Assembly (NCBI GenBank): GCA_029265595.1
Contig: JAJUIC010000001.1
Location: forward strand, 1 to 64,000
Source: Flavobacteriaceae bacterium
Lineage (GTDB): Bacteria > Bacteroidota > Bacteroidia > Flavobacteriales > Flavobacteriaceae
Direction of reading: 5' to 3'
DNA length: 64,000 nt
Shown in pieces: positions 32,159-42,360 of this stretch. Numbering within the stretch: position 1 is the first letter of the stretch; every line of letters begins with the position of its first letter. The notes below the pieces were generated by a model. That model did not search any database and had not been told where the DNA came from. It worked only from the letters and a program-made list of their open reading frames with translations. The translations under genes were made by a program, and so were the position numbers.

Positions 32159-32473
32159 TTAAATGATTTCTTAATATTAAATTAATTTAGGCACTTCATC
32201 CTGATGGATATTTTTCAAAATGCTTATGAAAAATATATCAGCCGTACCCATTCCTGCAAATATACGATGTTTAGCCGCATTTTTTGTTGGGATTTTCACG
32301 GAATTAAACTGGTCGCCTCCTTTTTCGAAAGTTTGCAGGTGTGTTAAGGGAAATGTAAGAGGAATGCGGGTGGGTGTGGGATTCAGAAAAATGAATCCCT
32401 GCAAGAAGAATTACCTGCAGGGATTATTATAAAGACATTTGGCAGTAAATACTGCTGGGCCTTATTTAGAAGA

Positions 32474-33220
32474 TTAGGTATGCATGCCCCCATCCACGTG
32501 TATGACCTGTCCCGTAACGTATGAACTCAGGTCGCTTCCAAGATACACACAGGCATTGGCGACATCCTGGGGAGTTCCTCCTCGCTTGAGTGGAATGGCA
32601 TCTCTCCAGCCCTCCACTACTTTAGGATCCAGTTTTCCGGTCATCTCAGTTTCAATGAATCCCGGAGCGATCACGTTGGTGCGAATGTTTCGCGATCCAA
32701 GCTCCAGGGCCATGGATTTGGAGAACCCGATGATTCCGGCTTTGGATGCTGCATAGTTGGATTGTCCGGCGTTCCCCTGGACACCCACCACACTACTCAT
32801 ATTAATGATGCTTCCCCGACGCTGCTTGAGCATGGTGCGCTGCACGGCCTTGGTCATGTTAAAGATCGATTTCAGGTTCACCTCAATGACCTTATCAAAA
32901 TCTTCCTCTGACATACGCATCAGCAGGTTATCGCGGGTGATCCCGGCGTTGTTCACCAGAATGTCAATACTGTCAAATTCCTTTAGGACATTCTCAATGA
33001 GCTGCTGCGCCTGCTCGAAACTGGCGGCATTAGATTGATATCCCATAGCCTTCACCCCCATGTCCCGGAGTTCTTTCTCAAGCTCGTTGGCAGCTTCTAC
33101 AGAAGAACTGAATGTAAAAGCGATATTGGCGCCGTGCTGGGCAAAGGTCAGGGCGATTCCCCGGCCAATTCCTCTGCTGGCTCCGGTTATGATGGCATTT
33201 TTTCCTTCAAGTAATTTCAT
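32474..33220 (-). CDS. fabG: 3-oxoacyl-[acyl-carrier-protein] reductase
   Basis: AIITGASRGIGRGIA, NNAGITRDNLLMRM, SNYAASKAGIIGFSKS, HVDGGMHT. Confidence 0.93.
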   Translation of the reverse strand: MKLLEGKNAIITGASRGIGRGIALTFAQHGANIAFTFSSSVEAANELEKELRDMGVKAMGYQSNAASFEQAQQLIENVLKEFDSIDILVNNAGITRDNLLMRMSEEDFDKVIEVNLKSIFNMTKAVQRTMLKQRRGSIINMSSVVGVQGNAGQSNYAASKAGIIGFSKSMALELGSRNIRTNVIAPGFIETEMTGKLDPKVVEGWRDAIPLKRGGTPQDVANACVYLGSDLSSYVTGQVIHVDGGMHT

Positions 33221-33292
33221 GATAGTTCTTTGTCAATTATTTTTCGATTTCTCAAAGTGGTTTCAAATATAGCAAAACCTGTGAACGGCCAA

Positions 33293-33345
33293 ACAAAAAA
33301 CCTTCTGAAGTTCCCTCACAACGAGGAAAATCAGAAGGTTCCTTA
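33293..33345. terminator. Terminator between sucD and fabG
   Basis: AACCTTCTGA ... TCAGAAGGTT inverted repeat. Confidence 0.6.
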
Positions 33346-33361
33346 ATGGAGGTTGCTGGGA

Positions 33362-34234
33362 TTATCCAAGCACTTCCTTTACTTTCTTTCCGATTTCTGC
33401 AGGGGAATCCACCACGTGAATTCCGCACTCTCTCATAATGGCTTTTTTAGCTTCTGCAGTGTCTTCGCTTCCTCCAACAATGGCACCAGCGTGTCCCATT
33501 GTTCTACCTTTAGGAGCTGTTTCTCCTGCAATGAAACCAACCACTGGTTTTTTATTTCCGGTAGCTCTCACCCAGTTAGCGGCATCCGCCTCAAGCTGAC
33601 CTCCAATTTCTCCGATCATGACGATACACTCAGTCTCCGGGTCATTCATAAGCAGTTCCACCGCTTCTTTGGTGGTGGTCCCGATAATAGGGTCTCCTCC
33701 AATTCCGATGGCTGTGGTAATACCCAGTCCCTGTTTCACTACCTGGTCCGCGGCTTCATAAGTCAGGGTACCGGATTTTGAAACGATTCCCACGCTTCCT
33801 TTCTTAAAGACAAACCCGGGCATAATTCCGACTTTGGCCTCCCCGGGAGTAATAACACCCGGACAGTTCGGTCCAATCAGGCGGCAGTCTCTGTCTTTAA
33901 TGTAATGAGCCGCTTTAATCATATCGGCCACGGGAATCCCTTCAGTAATGGTAATGATTACTTTAATTCCCGCATCCGCTGCTTCCATGATTGCGTCGGC
34001 AGCAAAAGCCGGCGGAACAAAGATAATAGACACATCTGCTCCGGTCTTATCCACCGCTTCCTGAACAGTATTGAATACAGGTCGGTCCAGATGTTTTTGT
34101 CCCCCTTTTCCAGGAGTTACACCCCCGACTACGTTGGTACCATACTCAATCATCTGTTCCGCGTGGAAAGTTCCTTCACTTCCAGTGAATCCTTGAACAA
34201 CTATCTTTGAATCCTTATTGACTAAAACGCTCAT
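33362..34234 (-). CDS. sucD: Succinyl-CoA synthetase alpha subunit
   Basis: [51 protein letters not shown]. Confidence 0.96.
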   Translation of the reverse strand: MSVLVNKDSKIVVQGFTGSEGTFHAEQMIEYGTNVVGGVTPGKGGQKHLDRPVFNTVQEAVDKTGADVSIIFVPPAFAADAIMEAADAGIKVIITITEGIPVADMIKAAHYIKDRDCRLIGPNCPGVITPGEAKVGIMPGFVFKKGSVGIVSKSGTLTYEAADQVVKQGLGITTAIGIGGDPIIGTTTKEAVELLMNDPETECIVMIGEIGGQLEADAANWVRATGNKKPVVGFIAGETAPKGRTMGHAGAIVGGSEDTAEAKKAIMRECGIHVVDSPAEIGKKVKEVLG

Positions 34235-34304
34235 AATTGTTTTTTAATTTTTTTTGGAGTTACAAAATTAGGCTATTAAAGCTCAAACCTAAAGCTTTTC
34301 AATA

Positions 34305-34697
34305 TTAAATTGGCAGAAAGGAATCCAGGTTGTCGGGATGGTCGTCTGCCTGCTGACTCATTTGATGTCCCCGGTATAGTTTTCCGTCCTTTACCTCCCA
34401 GATGGCCATGAAATGGGCCATGGGAAGTTCTTCCTCATCATTCTCAATGGTTCTGACAAAATAGGTAAACCGGATACTGACCCTCTCCCCTTCTTCCAGA
34501 AGATGACTGGCTTCGAGTCTAAGGGAGGAATAGGCCCTGGAAAGTTCTGTAGCCATGGCCTTGATGCTCTGATAATCCATTCGGTGAAATCCCGAACTGC
34601 TGTTCCAGAAAAGCACCGCATCGGGGTGTAAATACGAATCTACATCCGGAAACTCACTATAAAAATGTACGACAAGCTCTTTGAGGTTATGGTTCAT
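34305..34697 (-). CDS. SnoaL/NTF2-like protein
   Basis: 130 aa; VHFYSEFPDVDSYLHPDAVLFWNSSSGF ... AIWEVKDGKLYRGHQMSQQAD typical of SnoaL-like fold; overlaps lpxD paralogue by 11 bp. Confidence 0.75.
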   Translation of the reverse strand: MNHNLKELVVHFYSEFPDVDSYLHPDAVLFWNSSSGFHRMDYQSIKAMATELSRAYSSLRLEASHLLEEGERVSIRFTYFVRTIENDEEELPMAHFMAIWEVKDGKLYRGHQMSQQADDHPDNLDSFLPI

Positions 34698-35628
34698 TCC
34701 TGCGGATTTTTTCTAACAATTTAGGCAATTGCCGTAAAAGAGCCAACTCTTTAAGGTACGCCCTTACGTCATTGGCCGGTGTGCCGCCATAAACCGTATC
34801 GGGCCGGGTTGATTTGGTGATCCCGGACTGCGCCTGGATAACGCTGCCCTGGGCGATGGTAATGGCACTTCGAACCCCCACCTGTCCCCACATGGTAACA
34901 TTATCTTCTACCACAACCGCTCCGGCAATACCTACCTGAGCCGCAATAAGACAATTTTCTCCAATCACCGTATCATGGCCGATCTGAACCAGGTTATCAA
35001 TCTTGGTTCCTCTTTTAATAAGAGTATCTCCGGTTACGCCTTTATCAATAGTAGTATTGGCTCCGATTTCAACATCGTCCTCTACCACTACCCGCCCTCC
35101 GGATAACAATTTATCATACCCCTCCTGGCGCCTTTTGTAATAGAAAGCATCGCCTCCGAGCACGGCCCCTGCATGAATGGTTACGTTATCGCCTATGACA
35201 CAGTTGTCGTAAAGACTTACATTGGAATGAATCACGCAATTATCGCCAATCTGAACTTTGTTCCCGATAAAAACATTCGGCTGAATAATGGTGTTTTTGC
35301 CAATTCGGGCGGTTGGTGCAATGGCGTTATCCGTACCTTCGAAAGGCTTGAAAAATTTGGTGAGTTTATTGAAATCCCTGAATGGGTCCTCTGAAATCAG
35401 CAGGGCTTTACCCTGAGGACAATCTACCTCCTTGTTGATCAGCACCACAGTTGCCGGGGAGCTGAGCGCCTTGTCATAGTACTTTGGGTGATCCACAAAT
35501 ACCACGTCTCCCGGACCAGCCACATGAATCTCATTGATTCCATACACCGGGAAATCTGCATCACCCACAAATTTTGTGGCAGTGATGGTAGCAATTTGCT
35601 CCAAGGTGTACTTTTCGGGGAATTTCAT
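34687..35628 (-). CDS. LpxD-like UDP-3-O-acylglucosamine N-acyltransferase (second paralogue)
   Basis: LpxD N-domain plus hexapeptide repeats, IGANTTIDKGVTGDTLIKRGTKIDNLVQIGHDTVIGENCLIAAQVGIAG. Confidence 0.88.
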   Translation of the reverse strand: MKFPEKYTLEQIATITATKFVGDADFPVYGINEIHVAGPGDVVFVDHPKYYDKALSSPATVVLINKEVDCPQGKALLISEDPFRDFNKLTKFFKPFEGTDNAIAPTARIGKNTIIQPNVFIGNKVQIGDNCVIHSNVSLYDNCVIGDNVTIHAGAVLGGDAFYYKRRQEGYDKLLSGGRVVVEDDVEIGANTTIDKGVTGDTLIKRGTKIDNLVQIGHDTVIGENCLIAAQVGIAGAVVVEDNVTMWGQVGVRSAITIAQGSVIQAQSGITKSTRPDTVYGGTPANDVRAYLKELALLRQLPKLLEKIRRNEP

Positions 35629-35684
35629 AATTACTTGGTTAACTGGATGGAATGGTTGTACTGCGCGGGGAGTCTTCGGATGCT

Positions 35685-36251
35685 TTATTCCTTAATCCGT
35701 TCTTTATAGGTCCCTTTGTCTGTCTCCACCCGGATCTTATCTCCTTCATTGATAAACAGCGGCACGTTTATTTCAGCTCCTGTTTCTACCGTTGCGGGTT
35801 TGGTCGCGTTGGTCGCCGTATTTCCTTTTACTCCGGGCTCGGTATGGGTCACCTCCAGAATCACGCTGGCTGGCATTTCCACGGACAAGGGAAGATTGTC
35901 TTCGGTGTTAATCAAAACCGTCACCACTTCCCCTTCTTTAAGGAGTTCAGGAGTGTCCAGTGCACTCTCCAGCAGACGGATCTGACTGTAGTCATCCACG
36001 TGCATGAAGTGGTAAAACTCTCCGTCGTTATACAGGTACTGAAACTTGTGGCTTTCCACACGGACTTCATCAATCTTGTGTCCGGCAGGAAAAGTATTTT
36101 CCAGGGTTTTTCCCGTAGTCACACTTTTTAAACGGGTCCGAACAAAGGCCGGCCCTTTCCCCGGTTTCACATGGAGAAATTCCACGACTTTATAGATGTC
36201 GTTATTCATTCTGATGCACAGACCATTTCTGATGTCACTGGTTGTTGCCAT
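35685..36251 (-). CDS. efp: Elongation factor P
   Basis: 188 aa; VVEFLHVKPGKGPAFVRTRLK, TGAEINVPLFINEGDKIRVETDKGTY. Confidence 0.96.
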   Translation of the reverse strand: MATTSDIRNGLCIRMNNDIYKVVEFLHVKPGKGPAFVRTRLKSVTTGKTLENTFPAGHKIDEVRVESHKFQYLYNDGEFYHFMHVDDYSQIRLLESALDTPELLKEGEVVTVLINTEDNLPLSVEMPASVILEVTHTEPGVKGNTATNATKPATVETGAEINVPLFINEGDKIRVETDKGTYKERIKE

Positions 36252-36261
36252 AAGATGCTTG

Positions 36262-37047
36262 TTAATTTGAACTAAAATATCCTTTCATAATACCCCGCTG
36301 CGAATTTTTGATGAATTGCAGAATTTCGTCGCGCTCCTGAGTGGCCTCCATTTCAGCTTCAATGATGCTCACGGCCTGGGTATTATTGTAATTCTTTTGA
36401 TAGAGGATTCGGTAGATGTTTTGGATTTCCCGAATCTGCTCGGTGGTGAATCCCCGCCGTCTAAGGCCAATGGAATTCACACCTACATACGATAATGGCT
36501 CTCTTCCTGCCTTTACAAAGGGCGGTACGTCTTTGCGCACCAGAGATCCGCCTGTTACAAAGGCGTGTTTCCCGATGCTGCAAAATTGTTGAACGGCTGC
36601 CATTCCGGCAAGTACCACATAGTCCCCTACCACAATATGCCCTGCCAGGGTACTTTGGTTAGAGAACACACAGTTGTCCCCCACCACGCAGTCGTGGGCA
36701 ATATGACAGTAAGCCATGATCCAGCAGTTGTTGCCAATGACGGTTTTCATCCGGTCACTGGTTCCTCTGTTAATGGTGACACACTCACGGATGGTGGTGT
36801 TGTCCCCGATAATGGTCAGGGTATCTTCGTCGTTGAACTTTTTATCCTGAGGAATGGCTGAAATCACGGATCCGGGAAAAATACTGCAGTTCTTGCCAAT
36901 TCGTGCACCCTCCATAATGGTCACATTGGAGCCAATCCAGGTGCCTTCCCCGATAACCACATTGTTGTGAATGGTGGTGAAGGGCTCGATAACCACGTTT
37001 TTGGCAATCTTTGCGCCGGGGTGAACGTATGCTAAGGGCTGATTCAT
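36262..37047 (-). CDS. lpxA: Acyl-ACP--UDP-N-acetylglucosamine O-acyltransferase
   Basis: Hexapeptide repeats; IREFVTINRG-type TTIRECVTINRGT, AYCHIAHDCVVGDNC. Confidence 0.95.
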   Translation of the reverse strand: MNQPLAYVHPGAKIAKNVVIEPFTTIHNNVVIGEGTWIGSNVTIMEGARIGKNCSIFPGSVISAIPQDKKFNDEDTLTIIGDNTTIRECVTINRGTSDRMKTVIGNNCWIMAYCHIAHDCVVGDNCVFSNQSTLAGHIVVGDYVVLAGMAAVQQFCSIGKHAFVTGGSLVRKDVPPFVKAGREPLSYVGVNSIGLRRRGFTTEQIREIQNIYRILYQKNYNNTQAVSIIEAEMEATQERDEILQFIKNSQRGIMKGYFSSN

Positions 37048-37051
37048 AGTC

Positions 37052-38440
37052 CTATTTTTGTTTTACAATTTGGGCCATTAAAACGGCCTCGGTAACGAGT
37101 TTGCCGTTAGCGTAGGCATAGCCCTGCATCTGGCAAATCCCCCTTCTGATCGGGGCGAGTAATTCAAGTTTAAAGATAAGGGTATCCCCGGGAACAACCT
37201 GACGTTTGAATTTCACGTTGTCTATCTTCATAAAGAAAGTGAGGTAATTCTCCGGATCCGGTACCGATTTCAATGCCAGAATTCCTCCGGTTTGCGCCAT
37301 GGCCTCTACCTGTAAAACCCCTGGCATCACCGGCTTTCCGGGGAAGTGACCTACAAAGAACGGCTCGTTCATGGTCACGTTTTTCACCCCTACCACAGAG
37401 GAATCGGTCAGTTCCATAATTTTATCCACCAGAACAAATGGCGGTCGGTGTGGCAAAACCTGCATGATTTCGTTGACATCCATCAGTGGCGGCTGCTCCA
37501 GGTCAAATTTAGGAACATTGTTGCGACGCTCGGCGCGGATAATCTTGGATAGCTTTTTGGCAAAGGAGGTGTTGATTTTATGACCGGGTTTGTTGGCAAT
37601 CACCTTGCCTTTGATTCGGGTACCCACCAGGGCCAGATCCCCTATCACATCCAGCAGTTTGTGCCGGGCCGCTTCGTTAGGGTAATGGAGGGTCAGGTTG
37701 TCCAGGATGCCGTTGGGCTTCACCGAGATGGAGTCCTTCTTGAATGCTTTTCTGAGTTTCTCCATGGTCTCCTGACTGAGCTCCTTATCAACGTACACAA
37801 TGGCGTTGTTCAGATCTCCTCCTTTTATAAGGCCGTGATCCAGCAGGGCTTCCAACTCGTGTAGGAAGCTGAAGGTTCTGGCATTGGCAATTTCGTCTTT
37901 AAATTCAGAGAGGGAGTTAATGGTGGCATTCTGGGTTCCCAGTACCTTGGTTCCAAAATCAACCATAGTAGTCACCTGATATTCGTCTGCAGGCATGACC
38001 AGCAGTTCGCTTCCGGTAGCTTGATCTCTGTAGCAAATCACTTCCTCCACTACATATTCCTCGCGCTCGGCATCCTGTTCCGTAGTTCCTGCTTCTTCCA
38101 GGGCCTGCACAAAATATTTAGAGGAACCGTCCATTATAGGAGGCTCCGGGGCATCCAGTTCGATAATGACATTGTCCAGATCCATTCCCACGCAAGCCGC
38201 CAGGACATGTTCTGAGGTGTGGATGCGAACCCCATTTTTTTCAAGGTTCGTTCCTCGCTGAGTGTCAACTACAAAGAGTGCATCGGCTTCAATAACCGGC
38301 TTGCCCTCCAGGTCCTTTCTTACAAAAGTAAAACCGTTGTCCACAGGAGCCGGTTTGAACGTGAGAGTGACTTCATGCCCAGTATGAAGACCCACCCCAT
38401 GCAAAGAAACTTCCTTCTTAATGGTTCGCTGTTTAGCCAT
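37052..38440 (-). CDS. lpxC/fabZ: Bifunctional LpxC deacetylase / FabZ dehydratase fusion
   Basis: LpxC N-half (TIKKEVSLHGVGLHTG, PIMDGSS, HKLLDVIGDLAL) fused to FabZ (LPHRPPFVLVDKI, GHFPGKPVMPGVLQVEAMAQ). Confidence 0.96.
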   Translation of the reverse strand: MAKQRTIKKEVSLHGVGLHTGHEVTLTFKPAPVDNGFTFVRKDLEGKPVIEADALFVVDTQRGTNLEKNGVRIHTSEHVLAACVGMDLDNVIIELDAPEPPIMDGSSKYFVQALEEAGTTEQDAEREEYVVEEVICYRDQATGSELLVMPADEYQVTTMVDFGTKVLGTQNATINSLSEFKDEIANARTFSFLHELEALLDHGLIKGGDLNNAIVYVDKELSQETMEKLRKAFKKDSISVKPNGILDNLTLHYPNEAARHKLLDVIGDLALVGTRIKGKVIANKPGHKINTSFAKKLSKIIRAERRNNVPKFDLEQPPLMDVNEIMQVLPHRPPFVLVDKIMELTDSSVVGVKNVTMNEPFFVGHFPGKPVMPGVLQVEAMAQTGGILALKSVPDPENYLTFFMKIDNVKFKRQVVPGDTLIFKLELLAPIRRGICQMQGYAYANGKLVTEAVLMAQIVKQK

Positions 38441-39461
38441 CAGTGTTTGATTTTTTTTCCAATTGAGTTATACGATCTACTATTTTAGGCAGATTTCTAA
38501 AATGAACATATGCTTTGTTGAAATCCCCGTATGCCAGGGCCGGTGTGCCCTGCAATACTTCGTCATCATTTACATTGCGACCGATTCCGGTCTGGGCCTG
38601 TATCTTGACCCGGTCACCGATGCTAATGTGTCCCGCGATACCAACCTGCCCGCCAACCAGACAATTCTTGCCAATTTTGGCAGAACCCGCAATCCCGGTT
38701 TGAGCGGCTATGGCTGTATTTTCTCCAATTTCAACATTGTGAGCGATCTGGATCTGGTTGTCCAATTTGACTCCTTTTCCGATTCGGGTGGATCCCAGGG
38801 TGGCACGATCAATGGTGGTGCCCGCTCCTATTTCCACATAATCCCCCACAATAACATTTCCGGTTTGAGGTACTTTCTTGTACACCCCTTCGGTATCCGG
38901 AGAAAAACCAAAACCATCTCCTCCGATTACCACGCCGCTGTGAAAGATGCAATGATTCCCGATAACCGATTCCGAATATATTTTCACTCCCGCAAACAGC
39001 ACTACATCATCACCAATGACTACATTGTCTCCGATAAAAGTGTTAGGGAAGATTTTGACATTATTTCCAATCCGGACATTCTCTCCGATGTACACAAAGG
39101 CACCCACATAGACGTCCTCTCCGTATTTCGCAGAATCAGAGATATAACTGGGTTGTTCAATCCCGGTTTTATGAAGTTTTACCTTGTTGTAATATTCCAG
39201 CAACCTGGAAAAGGCCTCATAGGGGTTTTCGACCTTGATCAGGGTGGGAACAATTTCTTTGTCGGTTACAAAGTCTGTTCCTACGATCGTGATCGAGGCC
39301 TGGGTGGAATAAATATGGGATTTGTATTTTGGATTTGCCAGAAAGGTAATGGAACCCGGAGTCCCCTCTTCAATCTTGGCCAACTTATCAACCTCCACAT
39401 TGGGATCACCTTCAATATCCCCTCCTAGTATACCGGCTATTTGCTGTGCTGTAAATTTCAT
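38433..39461 (-). CDS. lpxD: UDP-3-O-(3-hydroxymyristoyl)glucosamine N-acyltransferase
   Basis: 342 aa; VEIGAGTTIDRATLGSTRIGKGVKLDNQIQIAHNVEIGENTAIAAQTGIAGS; overlaps lpxC/fabZ by 8 bp. Confidence 0.95.
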   Translation of the reverse strand: MKFTAQQIAGILGGDIEGDPNVEVDKLAKIEEGTPGSITFLANPKYKSHIYSTQASITIVGTDFVTDKEIVPTLIKVENPYEAFSRLLEYYNKVKLHKTGIEQPSYISDSAKYGEDVYVGAFVYIGENVRIGNNVKIFPNTFIGDNVVIGDDVVLFAGVKIYSESVIGNHCIFHSGVVIGGDGFGFSPDTEGVYKKVPQTGNVIVGDYVEIGAGTTIDRATLGSTRIGKGVKLDNQIQIAHNVEIGENTAIAAQTGIAGSAKIGKNCLVGGQVGIAGHISIGDRVKIQAQTGIGRNVNDDEVLQGTPALAYGDFNKAYVHFRNLPKIVDRITQLEKKSNTDG

Positions 39462-39485
39462 TCTGGCAAAAGTAAAAAAAATGTG

Positions 39486-40715
39486 TCAATCTTTAGGTTT
39501 GGGATAGCATATATAAAATTTGGTCACAGGACTGGCAAGGGCTTTCAGGTTAAAATGATCCGAAGCTTCCACAACATCTCTCACGTTTCCATTCTTATAC
39601 AGAATTTTAATCCCCTCCTCCTCCATGCGGTAGGCCGTGTTGGTGATGTCTCCGGAAAAGACAAAATAGCCGGCCTCATGGGGTGTTAAATCATATTTTG
39701 CAGCAAGCTGGTGCCGGTGTGAGGCCAAGGCTTCCTCAGAAGGCGGCTCCTTACTGATGACGACTTTTAGTAAATCGCGATTCAAAATCATCCTGGAAAG
39801 GGTGCTCAGTACAAAATCCTCATGGTGACTCCATTGTTTCATAGCCGCCAGGACATCGGAGTCATCCAAACTGGCGAAGGTTTCGAGAATTTCCGGAGTG
39901 AAATCAGCTTCGGTGACTTTTGTTTCCAGAAAATACTCCAGGGCATTGCCCAGATAAAGCTGGTGACCGGCACCGAAAAGCTCCTTGGCGCGCTTGAGGA
40001 CCCGGATCAGCAATTGTTCAGCAGCTACTCCCGTTTTGTGCAAATACACCTGCCAGTACATCAGACGGCGGGCCAGTAGAAACTCTTCGACGGAATATAT
40101 CCCCTTTTCCTCTACCATCAGCTCATCGTTCATGACATTGAGCATGCTGATCAGGCGTTCACTATTGATATTTCCTTCCACTACCCCGGTGTAGAAACTA
40201 TCGCGCTTGAGGTAGTCCAGGCGGTCCATATCCAGCTGGCTGGAAATCAGCTGGCAAAGAAAGATGCGGGGGTACTCCCCTTTAAAAATGGCAATGGCCA
40301 AATCCAGCTTCCCATTGAATTCTTCATTTATTTGGTTCATGAACAAAATGGAGAGCCGCTCATGGCTGACGCCTTCCACAATACTGTGTTCCATGGCATG
40401 GGAAAAGGGACCGTGACCCACATCGTGCAGTAAAATGGCAATATACAGGGCCTCCTCTTCTTTTGGTGAAATCTCCACTCCCTTAGCTCGCAGTACCCGA
40501 ACCGCACTCTGCATCAGGTGCAGACATCCCAGGGCGTGGAGCAGACGCGTATGGTGGGCGCCGGGATAAACCAAATAAGAAAGACCCATTTGGGAGATTC
40601 GGCGAAGGCGTTGAAAGTACCGGTGTTCAATAATATCGAAAATCAATTCGCTCGGGATGGTAATAAACCCGTAAATTGGATCGTTCAGTATTTTCAGTTT
40701 GTTTCTTGGAACCAA
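39486..40715 (-). CDS. HD domain-containing phosphohydrolase
   Basis: YPGAHHTRLLHALGCLHL, AILLHDVGHGPFSHAMEH (HD-domain motifs). Confidence 0.9.
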   Translation of the reverse strand: MVPRNKLKILNDPIYGFITIPSELIFDIIEHRYFQRLRRISQMGLSYLVYPGAHHTRLLHALGCLHLMQSAVRVLRAKGVEISPKEEEALYIAILLHDVGHGPFSHAMEHSIVEGVSHERLSILFMNQINEEFNGKLDLAIAIFKGEYPRIFLCQLISSQLDMDRLDYLKRDSFYTGVVEGNINSERLISMLNVMNDELMVEEKGIYSVEEFLLARRLMYWQVYLHKTGVAAEQLLIRVLKRAKELFGAGHQLYLGNALEYFLETKVTEADFTPEILETFASLDDSDVLAAMKQWSHHEDFVLSTLSRMILNRDLLKVVISKEPPSEEALASHRHQLAAKYDLTPHEAGYFVFSGDITNTAYRMEEEGIKILYKNGNVRDVVEASDHFNLKALASPVTKFYICYPKPKD

Positions 40716-40753
40716 ATTATTTTTTTAAATTAAACAATTACAAAGATACATAT

Positions 40754-42304
40754 ATGGATAACATTAAAATACTATGGGTTGATGACGAAATTGATCTGTT
40801 GAAGCCACATATTCTTTTTTTAGAAGAAAAGGACTATGAAGTCTTTACGGCCAGAAGTGGCACGGAAGCGCTGGAGGAAATTGACAAGGAGAATTTCGAC
40901 ATCGTGTTTCTGGATGAAAACATGCCGGGGCTGACGGGGCTGGAAACCCTGCAGGGAATCAAAAGTAAAAATGCGGCCCTGCCCGTGGTGATGATTACCA
41001 AGAATGAGGAAGAATCCATTATGGAGGATGCCATTGGATCCAAGATCACCGACTACCTGATCAAACCCGTTAATCCCAACCAGATTTTACTGAGTATCAA
41101 AAAAAATCTGGATCACTCGCGTCTGGTCTCCCAGAAAACGACCTCCAATTACCAGCAGGAGTTTCGCAAGATCGCCATGGATCTTGCCATGGTCAATTCC
41201 TATGAGGACTGGGTAGAGCTGTATCAAAGATTAATTTATTGGGAACTTGAGCTGGAAAACATCGAGGACCCGGGAATGTTCGATATTCTGGAGTCTCAGA
41301 AAACGGAAGCCAATTCGCAGTTCTTCAAATTTATTTCGAAAAACTATGCCTCCTGGTTCGAGGAAGACGCTGATGCGCCCATTATGTCCCATACCCTGTT
41401 TCGGGAGAAGGTAATGCCGCAGCTGAGCAAAGACCAGCCCACCCTGCTGGTGGTTATCGACAACCTGCGTTACGACCAGTGGAAAGCCTTTGAGCCGGTT
41501 ATCAATAATTACTACAAGAAGCAATCCGAGGAGGCTTTCTATAGCATTTTACCCACGGCTACGCAATATGCCCGCAATGCCATTTTTTCCGGACTCATGC
41601 CCAGTGAAATGGAACGCCTATATCCGGATTTATGGAAAAACGATACGGATGAAGGGGGAAAAAACCTTTATGAAGAAGAATTTCTTCAAAGACAGCTTAA
41701 AAGGCTGGGAGCGGATATCAAGTATGAATACCACAAGATCAGTAACCTGCGCGCCGGGAAAAAACTAGTCGAGAATTTCCGGAGCCAGAAAGAAAATGAC
41801 CTGTGCGTGGTGGTATACAATTTTGTGGACATGCTCTCGCATGCTAAAACAGAAATGGAAGTCATAAAAGAGCTGGCTTCCAACAATAAATCATATCGGT
41901 CCCTGACCCACAGCTGGTTTAAGAACTCTCCACTGCTGGAAATTATTCAACAGGCCCAGGTAATGGGGTTCAAGTTAATCATGACCACTGACCACGGCAC
42001 CATTAACGTGAAGAATCCCTCTAAAGTGATCGGAGATAAGGAGACGAGCCTGAATTTGCGCTACAAGACGGGTAAGAGCCTTACCTATGACAATAAGGAT
42101 GTGCTGGCGGTAAAGGATCCCAAAAAGATTCATCTGCCGAGCATTAATATGAGCAGTTCTTTCATATTCGCCAAGGGGGATTTGTTTTTTGCTTACCCCA
42201 ACAACTACAACCATTATGTGAGTTATTACAGGGATACCTTTCAACATGGTGGGGTTTCTATGGAAGAAATGATTATTCCTTTCAGCGTTTTAAACCCCCG
42301 ATAA
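40754..42304 (+). CDS. porX: PorX-type response regulator with alkaline-phosphatase-superfamily (PglZ-like) effector domain
   Basis: Receiver domain KILWVDDEIDLLKPHILFLEEKDYEVFTA, IVFLDENMPG; C-terminal VVIDNLRYDQW, ATQYARNAIFSGLMP, TTDHGTI; ATG at 40754. Confidence 0.9.
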   Translation: MDNIKILWVDDEIDLLKPHILFLEEKDYEVFTARSGTEALEEIDKENFDIVFLDENMPGLTGLETLQGIKSKNAALPVVMITKNEEESIMEDAIGSKITDYLIKPVNPNQILLSIKKNLDHSRLVSQKTTSNYQQEFRKIAMDLAMVNSYEDWVELYQRLIYWELELENIEDPGMFDILESQKTEANSQFFKFISKNYASWFEEDADAPIMSHTLFREKVMPQLSKDQPTLLVVIDNLRYDQWKAFEPVINNYYKKQSEEAFYSILPTATQYARNAIFSGLMPSEMERLYPDLWKNDTDEGGKNLYEEEFLQRQLKRLGADIKYEYHKISNLRAGKKLVENFRSQKENDLCVVVYNFVDMLSHAKTEMEVIKELASNNKSYRSLTHSWFKNSPLLEIIQQAQVMGFKLIMTTDHGTINVKNPSKVIGDKETSLNLRYKTGKSLTYDNKDVLAVKDPKKIHLPSINMSSSFIFAKGDLFFAYPNNYNHYVSYYRDTFQHGGVSMEEMIIPFSVLNPR

Positions 42305-42324
42305 TAAAATTGTAAAGGGTTTCG

Positions 42325-42332
42325 TACATTTG
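42325..42332 (+). promoter_or_regulatory. Bacteroidota -7 element (TACATTTG)
   Basis: TAnnTTTG match 29 bp upstream of tsaE. Confidence 0.4.
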
Positions 42333-42360
42333 CTAGTAATAAATTGATCAGAAAAAGTCC

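Noticed and set aside
38463-39428. 321-aa plus-strand ORF antisense to lpxD
   Set aside because: Shadow of hexapeptide-repeat coding sequence on the other strand; no family resemblance
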